DNA from: Nematopogon swammerdamellus
Taxonomy: Eukaryota; Arthropoda; Insecta; Lepidoptera; Adelidae
NCBI GenBank assembly: GCA_946902875.1
Contig: OX336341.1
Coordinates: 620,001 to 684,000 of the forward strand
DNA: 64,000 nt
Reading direction: 5' to 3'
Positions 56,840 to 64,000 of the stretch are shown here, piece by piece. The notes beneath the pieces are model-generated. The model saw only the letters and a list, made by a program, of their open reading frames with translations, made no database searches and was not told the DNA's origin. The position numbers and the translations under genes were made by a program. Each line of letters begins with the position of its first letter. The first letter of the stretch is position 1.

Positions 56840-57690
56840 TATAATTCATATGGCAGTTAGACTGCACTCGAACTTGTCACAATTTGACCAGTATGGCTTT
56901 AGCTACACGTGAATATGCAACCGGCTCTGCAACAATTTTAAGACGAAAAAAAAATAAATTGAAAAATAACTTAAAAATATAAAAAGACAAAATGATGCAG
57001 CGACTAGAATGGAGCCACAGCGTAATTGTTGGCGGGTCGCTGAAACCGCTCGCGCAGAGTTATTCTTTGGCTGCAGCCGCTATCTCGAAGCATAAACAAC
57101 TCGGCAGCAACAGGCGGCGAAGAGAGATGGCGCCACCGACGCTTATCTGGTGCGCCTGTCGGAACCTTCACCGCAGCGCGGCCGCCCGGCGCACTCGCGG
57201 GATATCCGTCCGTGTGACTGCGGCTTTAGTTTGGAACAATTCGAGAAAAACATTTGTGTAATCAAAGTACCTTCCACAAATTAATGTAGGTAAAAAAAAA
57301 TTATTATCTAAATATTTATTCCGGAAATCATGATATGCTTCGTTCTCTAAATGTTCAGGTTTCTGATAGTAGGAGAGTAGTGACTGTGTACTGTATTGTA
57401 CGTGATTATGTAAGAAAGGAAAGTCTTAAAGTTCACAATTTTAAAAATACAGCACTCCCGCATTTCAGAAATAATGTAAGTACAAGAAAACATGTAATTA
57501 TTCAAGAGGCGGAGCGGGCGGGAGCGACGCTCGAGCTGCTGGCTGATTACATGTGTTACATAAATAAAGGCCTGCCAGCGTTGCTGTAATACCTACATCC
57601 TAAAACAAGAAAACTAACTCCCTGGACTCAACAACCTGTCCCAATCCCTGTAGGGGATAAGTCCGCCTTTGCCCTTCATGTAAATAACTT
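56840..57690. other. No gene recognised
   Basis: 56841-56885 repeats 33284-33330. Frames at 56992-57261 and 57335-57589 (84-89 codons) lack domains and splice context. Confidence 0.45.
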
Positions 57691-57808
57691 TTTTTTTATA
57701 GAAAGCGCGACATGTGGCGCCGAGACACCCATAAGGTGTCTAACGACGCCCACGGACATTCGGTCGTACGTGGGGGTTGCGAATGCGATGCCGGCCTGAC
57801 AGGTGCCT
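57690..57808 (-). repeat. LINE 3'-end fragment (CR1/Jockey-like family)
   Basis: T run, 'aaggtgtctaacgacgccc', 'acattcggtcgtacgtgg', 'ggcctgacaggtgcc'. Same family as 27103-27330, but shorter. Confidence 0.75.
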
Positions 57809-58605
57809 TTCATTTACTTATCGTTTGTTATTGTAAAATGTTTTTGGATCAGTAAAGTATTTCTATCTATCTATCTATCTAACCTGTACCGCGTTTGCTG
57901 TCCACTACTATTAATTAAATTCAAAAAGTTAATGTATGTTTAAAAAATGGGCGCGTGTATTATTTCTCTCTGCCGCCCCCCCCCCCCCCCCCCCCGCTCC
58001 CCCTTCCTCACCCTTCCCCCCTCAACCCCTCGACCCCCTCAAAGGTAGCACCGCACAGTAGCACCGCATAGTACATAACAATGCGTAAAATAGTCGATTC
58101 TGCGAGTAGGTTAACCTAAACATAAATATAGCTTTGAACATGCGTATTTATACCAACGTAAGATATTATGTAACACGAGTGGCTGAAACGATTGAAATCA
58201 GTAAACTAAATTAGTATAAACAATTTTAGCATCACTGAAAATCTGTAGCGCCCAAAGCTGATTTTGTGTCTGCCTTGTATTGCGTGGCGTGGGTCAAAGG
58301 GGGCGTTAGTGGCGCAAAAAGTGAGTTCCGCCGTGTAGACTGAATCTATGCGGAAAAACGTTTCCCCACTGCACTGCATTTCTATTCAGTGTAGAACCAC
58401 TTCCAACACGAGACTTCCAACCACGAACTTGTGTATAAGGATTTTCTATTTCACTTCGGTTATTTTCGAAATGGGTTTCGGCCAAATCCGAAACGTATAC
58501 GTCAAAATAGTGTATTATGTTATGTATGTAGATATTTACCAAAACATTGTGTTTCTTTTTATATTCAGTTCGGGATCCTTAGCGCGAGCTCAACTCACAT
58601 TTGGC
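57809..58605. other. No gene recognised; (tcta)n and poly-C
   Basis: 57871-57892 is (atct)n after a LINE-tail-like stretch. 57976-57995 is a 20-base C run within a C-rich block. Frames at 58306-58644 are short and without domains. Confidence 0.5.
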
Positions 58606-58609
58606 CCGT

Positions 58610-58669
58610 TTTTAGGGTTCCGTATCCGGTACGGGATCCTATAACTAAGCCTACGCCGTCTGTCTGTCT

Positions 58670-58703
<34 letters not shown>

Positions 58704-59060
58704 CCGTCCTACTGTCTGTCCGAGGGCTGTATCTCTTGAACCGTAATAGGTAGCCCGTTGAAAATTTAACATAAAATGTGTTATTATGGCCGATAATAAA
58801 AAAATAAAAAAATTAACGGGGGTTCCCATAGAAGAAACCAAAAAGTGTATGCGCGCGCGCCATCTACCGAATAGATTATGAAGCATTTTAACAGTTAAAA
58901 TGCTTCATTATCTATTGTGTCATGATTAGTTACTAATCATGACATTTAACTAATATGAAGCATTTCATAACACGCCATCTAGATGGCGTTAGTGGCGCTA
59001 GCCGTGACATGGCGATACGGAACCCTCGGTGCGCGAGTTCGACTCGCACAAAAAATAAGT
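58610..59060 (-). repeat. Dispersed repeat with (gtct)n, inverted relative of 14895-15190
   Basis: 'agggttccgtatccggtacg', a gtctgtctg run at 58658-58720, and 'tagcccgttgaaaatttaac'. It ends near 'cctcggtgcgcgagttcgac'. Two short palindromes sit inside, at 58877-58906 (tgaagcattttaac mirrored) and 58919-58943 (gtcatgattagt mirrored). Confidence 0.65.
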
Positions 59061-59431
59061 TTTTTATTACTTGGTGTTTTACTGTAGAGTTTGCACTATA
59101 ATCACGTTTGCCGCTTGTATACCTATCACAGTTTTTACGATAAAGCAAAAAGAAACAAAAAAAAAACACATTTTCAAAAACATATTTCTTGTTAATTGTT
59201 TACTTTTAGTTTCATTTTATTATTTGTTCGGATATCCTCCATAATAAATAACACATATTTTGTGAAAATTTAAACCTGCTACCTATTACGTTTCAAAAGA
59301 TGCACCCCTTTGAAGGACAACAGACAATAGCGAAATAATTCAATAATTGAATTCATAATGAAATAACATTATTACATACTAGCTGTTGCCCGCGGCTTCG
59401 CTCGTGTGAAATTCGTATTTCAAAGAAGAAT

Positions 59432-59640
59432 CTAAGTAACTAAGGGCGAGGCCGAAGGCCGAGCTGCGTTCAGGTAAACGATAAATCTTCTCAAATAAAG
59501 TAAGCAACTAACGGCGAGGCCGAAGGCCCAGCTGCATCCTGGAAGACAATAAACCTTCTCGAAGAAAGTAAGTAACTAAGGGCGAGGCCGAAGGCCGAGC
59601 TGCGTTCAGGTAAACCAAAAACCCTCTTCTGCCTTCGGGC
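59432..59640 (+). repeat. 65-bp units at the end of FB copy 2, about 3 units
   Basis: 'gcgaggccgaaggccgagct' at about 59446 and 59582 and a variant at 59514. One unit fewer than the matching end of copy 1 (41990-42240), so the arrays change unit number between copies. Confidence 0.88.
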
Positions 59641-59761
59641 CTCGCCTTAAATGACTTCCTTTCTTCGATAGCATATAATATCGTTTACTCCATCTATTTA
59701 TTTAATAAAATATATAAAAAAGTAATATTAATAACTAAATAATTAAAACCTACCTAACAAA

Positions 59762-60560
59762 CATTAAAATAAAAAAATAAGTTATAAAAAACTAAAACCC
59801 GACTACGTAAAAGCTAATTATGAAAATCGTTTAAATAAAAAAAAAATAGTTATAAAAAACTAAATCCCGGCTACGAAAAAGCAAATTATGAAAATAGTTT
59901 AACTATAACTAAAAATAACAAAATAATGTTTTCCATATAATTTATCAGATACAGCAATTCTCTTTTTATATTGATTTTACCTTAGCACTAACTCTATAAA
60001 TTTTGATAAATTTATTATTTTTAACGTTCTAAATATAGAGCCGTGGTCGGGCGTTCTTCGTTCAACAAGACAAGTGAGGCCGTCGTCGTGCATTATTAGA
60101 GCGCGGAACTTAGGACGGCCATCGCCATTGTGTCATACTGGCATCTTTTTGTAAGATCAGTCAGAGCCAATCTAAAATTATTATAAGTAGATACTTATGT
60201 ACATACCGAACGTCAACGGCTATAATGCACAACGACGGTCTAACTTGTCTTGTTGAACGAAGAACGCCCGACCACGGCTCTATATTTAGAACGTTAAAAA
60301 TAATAAATTTATCAAAATTTATAGAGTTAGTGCTAAGGTAAAATCAATATAAAAAGAGAATTGCTGTATCTGATAAATTATATGGAAAACATTATTTTGT
60401 TATTTTTAGTTATAGTTAAACTATTTTCATAATTTGCTTTTTCGTAGCCGGGATTTAGTTTTTTATAACAATTTTTTTTTTTATTTAAACGATTTTCATA
60501 ATTAGCTTTTACGTAGTCGGGTTTTAGTTTTTTATAACTTATTTTTTTTTATTTTAGGCT
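59762..60560. repeat. Near-perfect palindrome, about 330-bp arms
   Basis: The left arm, 59762 to about 60095, is mirrored by about 60218-60560. For example 'gagccgtggtcgggcgttct' pairs with 'agaacgcccgaccacggctc', and 'acccgactacgtaaaagct' with its complement near 60507. The loop is about 120 bases. Each arm begins with two tandem units ('aaacccgactacgtaaaagc', 'aaatcccggctacgaaaaag'). No open frame. A foldback-type insertion or a template-switch product. Confidence 0.92.
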
Positions 60561-60612
60561 TTTTTAAAAACTGTTTGCATACTTTAAATGTTGTATGTAA
60601 CTCGTATCTTGA

Positions 60613-60911
60613 TTTTTTTTATGGAATCTGACACATCACCTACAGGCTACAACATCCGTGACGTCAGCCCATAACACCGGGTGAACTTGGTGCCACGTTA
60701 GTGCTTCCCTTCGGTCGTACCGGCTACACTAAATACATAGCCGTTTCTACCGACCTTTCATTCAGTGCGGTGCGGTGGTACCAAAACGGGCGGGTTAAAC
60801 CCTACCACCCAGTAATAAAAGAAGGAAGTCATATCCCTTAGTCGCCTTTTACGACATACACGGGGAGAGATACAGTGGGGCTATTCTTTTATATAAGTAC
60901 CGGCCCCACAC
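60613..60911 (-). repeat. SINE-3 copy
   Basis: Minus strand: the head 'gtgtggggccggtactt' with 'gaatagccccactg' and 'gtcgtaaaaggcgactaagg', then the shared body to 'gtgtcagattccat'. Confirms that the head at 16494 belongs to a family. Confidence 0.85.
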
Positions 60912-61055
60912 GGTGCAAAATTGATACTATCCGTCCGTTTATTTGTCGTGATCTCTATTTGAAACTAAAGTTTTCTGCAAATAGCGCATGAGTGAGTACC
61001 TACATATATATACAAATTATGTATAGTTGAACGATGTATAGTATTGAAGTAAAAT

Positions 61056-61108
61056 TAAAAGTCAGTCAGGGCAAGACCGAAGACTGAGCTGTCTAAGTAC
61101 ACGATTTT
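61056..61108. repeat. One diverged 65-bp-array-like unit
   Basis: 'cagtcagggcaagaccgaag' followed by 'actgagctg' resembles 'aagggcgaggccgaaggccg' plus 'agctg'. It sits just past the truncated 3' side of the LINE frame. Confidence 0.45.
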
Positions 61109-63444
61109 CTTTGTCTATGTAAGTAAATATATCTGGCTGGGGTGAAGCGGATTCGGGAAGTAAGTAAAATTCGGGAAGTAATAGAAAAGGTCATGTATTT
61201 CGTTTTAGTGCAATTAACCGAGAGGACATTGTTCATAAGCCAATTGAGAGTAATATTTAAACCGGTTTGTGCCCTTTCAGCTACTTGCTCCCAAGTCGAT
61301 CCTTTGAATAATATGACAGTATCGTCTGCAAAGGTGGTTATTGCACCATGTTCAAATTCGGTTTTGCATAGGCCGTCAATGTATATGAGAAAGAGGACGG
61401 GTCCAAGAACACTGCCTTGAGGCACGCCATAAGTAATTTGGAAATAGTCAGAGGTATCTGTGTTCTCCTTATTTCTGACTGCTTGTTGTCGATTTGAAAG
61501 ATAGGATGTAAACCATTCTAATTGGTTACCTCTTATTCCAATGACTTCTAGTTTCTTAAGTAGGAGTGGGATAGCGACTGTGTCGAACGCCTTGGCCAAA
61601 TCAAGAAAAATTCCAATGCACTTCTCTTGTTTGTCCAAGGCGGTCGACACAAAGTTAGTAACTTGTAAAATAGCATCTTCAGTGCTCATCCCTTCCCTAA
61701 ATCCGTACTGGTTCTCTGACAATATATGATTTTTTTCTAAAAAGGATACTAAACGAGATTTAACTATTTTTTCTAGGATTTTAGATAGGACACTTAATAA
61801 AGAAATAGGTCTGAAGTTCGAAATTGTTTCAGGGGAACCTCCTTTGAATATGGGCACTATAATGGCATTTTTTAGTATGTCTGGGAAGGTTCCAGTAGAT
61901 ATGCTTAGATTGAAAAGATATGTCAGTGGCTCTAGAATACCATCAGAAGTATATTTTAATAATTTAGAAGAAATACCATCCTCTCCACTAGAGCTAGAGT
62001 GGTTTAATTGAGAAATAATTTTCTTTATTTCTAACATATTAGTACCACATAAGAAAAAAGATTGTGGGGGTGTGGCGGTTGAGCTGGTTATTTTATCTGT
62101 CAGAGATTTAACGTCTGTACCGGAATCATTTAAGAGGTTGTAAGCCAAATTACTACCTACATCAGTGAAGAATCTGTTAATGTCGTTCAGTGGATTTGAG
62201 GACTTTTCGGCTAGTTTATTAATGACTACCGCGAGATCATTTTGACCGGATTTTTTTACAGAATCAGTGAATTCTCTCAGAATGTTCCAACACTTTCTCG
62301 GGTTTCTTAAATTTTCCGTAAGTTTATTCCTAAAGAATAAGACCTTGGCTTTTTTTACCGCTTTGGTACAGATATTTCTATATGTTTTATAATAGGTTTG
62401 TAAAGTAATATCGTCGGGTGTTAAGCGAAGCCTTCCATGTAACTTAACCCTTTTTTTTATACAATTTAGGAGATTAATTGTTATCCAAGGTTTTTTAATT
62501 TTGTGTTTTTTGTTGGATGCGCTAATGGTTGTTTTGTGTTTTGAGATAATAGGAGTCAATATGTCCATGAACATCTTGAAGGCACTGTTTGTGTTTGTTA
62601 CCTCATATAAAGGTTTCCAGTCGTAGCATTTTAGTTCAGCATCGATTGCTGCATAGTCTATTATAGTGCGCGATTGATCGAAAGAGCTGTTATTGTTGCA
62701 TATTTTATTGATACATAGCACTATAGGGTGGTGATCTGTCAGGGCTGTCTGGCAAATCGCTGCTTTTAGCCTGCATTTAGTTTTGACCATGAACAAGTCT
62801 AAACATGCCGAACCTCTCGTCGGTTTGTTAATAGCCGGTATAAAGCCGTTTCCTAGTAAGCAGGACAATAAATCATTAGCCGGTTTATTATTCGGGTCCA
62901 GAATATTTAAATTTAAATCCCCAGTAATGATTATGTCTTTATACGATCGTAAGGATCTTACATATTGATCTAGGCTAAGTATGAATGGGTCCGGATCCTG
63001 GTAGGAGGGGGGGCGGTATATCGCAAGCACAAGCGTGTGATCGCCCATTGAGAGCGCTAGCGCACTGCAGTCGACCAGCGGCGGCTCCTCCGCCCTCACG
63101 TGCAGCCCTTCGAGTACATAAACGACACACCCGTCATTTTTGTTTTTGTGCTTACTAGTTGAGAATGAGGTATAATGTGGAATTTGTTTAATTAAAGAGG
63201 AATTTTGTAGAAAACATTCGGTTAGACAAATGAAGCTGAACTGCACGTTAGTTCTTCTATGAAAGATAGAAAATTCGTCAAAGTTTTTATTTAGACTGCG
63301 AATATTTGCTGTAATCACATTCAGTTTATTATTTTGATCAATAATATTTCGACAATCTTCGGGGCGTTCGCAAATTACCGTTACAGCTAATTCAAAGCAA
63401 ATATAGATAGTCACATACATACATACATACATACATACATACAT
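61093..63444 (-). CDS. LINE ORF2-type protein: AP endonuclease plus reverse transcriptase, 3'-truncated
   Basis: A 783-codon frame without stops. The N-terminus starts in a (cata)n microsatellite, giving MYVCMYVC, so the true start is lost. Residues about 42-245 are an apurinic-type endonuclease (NVITANIRSLN, FICLTECFL, ITGDLNLNI, TDHHPIVL), which nicks target DNA. Residues about 490-730 are RT: NAIIVPIFKGGSPETISNFR, ENQYGFREGMSTEDAI, IFLDLAKAFDT (motif A), GVPQGSVLGPVLF, TTFADDTVILF (catalytic box at about 704). It looks like the CR1/L2-Jockey group. The frame leaves LINE sequence after SVNCTKTKYMTFSIT, so the C-terminal thumb and 3' UTR are missing. Open and fairly young, but not self-sufficient. 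Confidence 0.85.
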   Translation of the reverse strand: MYVCMYVCMYVTIYICFELAVTVICERPEDCRNIIDQNNKLNVITANIRSLNKNFDEFSIFHRRTNVQFSFICLTECFLQNSSLIKQIPHYTSFSTSKHKNKNDGCVVYVLEGLHVRAEEPPLVDCSALALSMGDHTLVLAIYRPPSYQDPDPFILSLDQYVRSLRSYKDIIITGDLNLNILDPNNKPANDLLSCLLGNGFIPAINKPTRGSACLDLFMVKTKCRLKAAICQTALTDHHPIVLCINKICNNNSSFDQSRTIIDYAAIDAELKCYDWKPLYEVTNTNSAFKMFMDILTPIISKHKTTISASNKKHKIKKPWITINLLNCIKKRVKLHGRLRLTPDDITLQTYYKTYRNICTKAVKKAKVLFFRNKLTENLRNPRKCWNILREFTDSVKKSGQNDLAVVINKLAEKSSNPLNDINRFFTDVGSNLAYNLLNDSGTDVKSLTDKITSSTATPPQSFFLCGTNMLEIKKIISQLNHSSSSGEDGISSKLLKYTSDGILEPLTYLFNLSISTGTFPDILKNAIIVPIFKGGSPETISNFRPISLLSVLSKILEKIVKSRLVSFLEKNHILSENQYGFREGMSTEDAILQVTNFVSTALDKQEKCIGIFLDLAKAFDTVAIPLLLKKLEVIGIRGNQLEWFTSYLSNRQQAVRNKENTDTSDYFQITYGVPQGSVLGPVLFLIYIDGLCKTEFEHGAITTFADDTVILFKGSTWEQVAERAQTGLNITLNWLMNNVLSVNCTKTKYMTFSITSRILLTSRIRFTPARYIYLHRQRKSCT

Positions 63445-63451
63445 ACATACA
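63412..63451. repeat. (cata)n microsatellite
   Basis: About ten 'cata' units at the 5' boundary of the LINE frame; on the minus strand they are translated as Met-Tyr-Val-Cys repeats. Confidence 0.95.
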
Positions 63452-63494
63452 CGCCAAACTCATAACCCTTCCTTTTTTGGCTTCGCCGTAGTCG

Positions 63495-63965
63495 GGTAAT
63501 CATAAAAGGGGCGTTTTCAAATGTTCCTAGAACACTTGCGGCATTACCCCGCTGGATGGCAAAGCTTACCGTTTGAATGAAGTAGGCCCTTGATTGCGGG
63601 ACACCAGTTGCGTCCACCAGCAGAGACCCAAGCCTCTTCAAGAAGCTTTTGGCTTCAATGACTGCTCCACGGACCGAGGGTTTCAACCGCAAACGCAACA
63701 AATTCGAAATCTTGAATTATACATCAATAATATTTATTGCGTTTGAGGCTGTCCGCCCAGGCCTCCGCCGCGCCGGCCGGTCTTGAAGATGCCCGAACGT
63801 GATTTGGAGCCAATGTGAGAACACAAATGGCGTCCCACATCAAAGACCTACCCTTGGCCCATGGAACTAACGTAATACCATCGGGCCTCTTGCCATCCAG
63901 CCGGGAATAACCGCAAGGTTTTAGGATGCACGGTATGTTTGCCGTCAGAAGCGTGGACTTTATAA
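63495..63965 (-). pseudogene. LINE pol C-terminal fragment in FB element copy 2
   Basis: The minus strand reads STLLTANIPCILKPCGYSRL, RPDGITLVPWAKGRSLMWDA, AAEAWADSLKRNKY. After a stop and frame shifts come FVAFAVETLGPWSS and LLVDATGVPQSRAYFIQTVS, AIQRGNAASVLGTFEN. This is the C-terminal block found after RT in some insect LINEs (a VETLGPW motif, then GNAASVLGT). Dead. The 96-codon frame at 63411-63701 is part of it. Copy 1 (41569-41826) has an internal deletion relative to this one. Confidence 0.75.
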
Positions 63966-64000
63966 TAAAATTTAAATTAATTTAACTCAATTTTAATATC

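Larger units (their letters stand above)
59378..64000 (-). mobile_element. FB element copy 2, larger, runs off the window
   Basis: The left end 'actagctgttgcccgcggct' and the first 380 bp are the inverted counterpart of the right part of copy 1 (41850-42290). The right edge (63495-64000) is the inverted counterpart of 41531-41830. Between them copy 2 holds about 3.7 kb that copy 1 lacks: an 800-bp palindrome, a SINE-3 copy and a long LINE frame. By comparison with copy 1, the 65-bp array should begin just beyond base 64000. Confidence 0.7.

Noticed and set aside
56992..57261. 89-codon frame with an Arg-rich middle
   Set aside because: No domain and no splice partners found nearby.

Overview
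The window looks like a chromosomal segment of a moth or butterfly (Lepidoptera). The evidence is AT-rich intergenic DNA dense with repeats of a type familiar from lepidopteran genomes, and one intron-containing insect UDP-glycosyltransferase (UGT) gene. There is also a mixed load of Penelope, RTE, CR1/Jockey-like, BEL/Pao, hAT and SINE copies. Nothing in it is prokaryotic. All calls come from reading the sequence; no database search was run.

Host genes. The only convincing host gene is a complete four-exon UGT on the + strand (27826..31930, exons 27826-28638, 29531-29753, 30844-31060, 31660-31930). It predicts a 507-residue ER-membrane enzyme with a signal peptide, catalytic His36, the UGT signature with its terminal Asp-Gln, and a C-terminal membrane anchor. 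All three introns contain transposon DNA, and a SINE ends only 24 bases before the last splice acceptor.

Layout. 1-1470: a 130-bp satellite (about 11 units). 1.5-8 kb: gene-free, with SINE and LINE scraps and one TIR element. 8.3-11.7 kb: two Penelope-like remnants, both with a hammerhead-ribozyme-like motif, followed by a foldback hairpin element. 12-27 kb: many SINE copies, a hAT MITE with 8-bp target duplication, and a 5'-truncated RTE element with a 12-bp target duplication. 27.8-31.9 kb: the UGT gene. 33-40 kb: nested SINEs, hairpin elements and minisatellites. 40.7-42.3 kb: an element with long inverted ends made of tandem 65-bp units. 45.1-50.2 kb: a BEL/Pao-type LTR retrotransposon with LTRs identical by eye, an open gag-protease frame and no reverse transcriptase. 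51-59 kb: hairpin element, SINE, LINE 3' end and dispersed repeats. 59.4 kb to the right edge: a second, larger, oppositely oriented copy of the 40.7-kb element, carrying an 800-bp palindrome, a SINE and a long open LINE EN-RT frame. It runs off the window.

The most notable system is a set of SINE families that share one central body (region around 'aaaactgtaggtccc', then 'ggttggtaccaccgcactg') but have three different heads. One head is a tRNA-like A box and B box with a 5S-rRNA-like internal control region between them. One is a class II tRNA-like head. One is a 'gtgtggggccggtac' head of unknown origin. Second is the young non-autonomous BEL/Pao element. Third is the foldback-type element with tandem-repeat inverted ends. 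Family names below (SINE-1, SINE-2, SINE-3, HP element, FB element) are local labels for this window.
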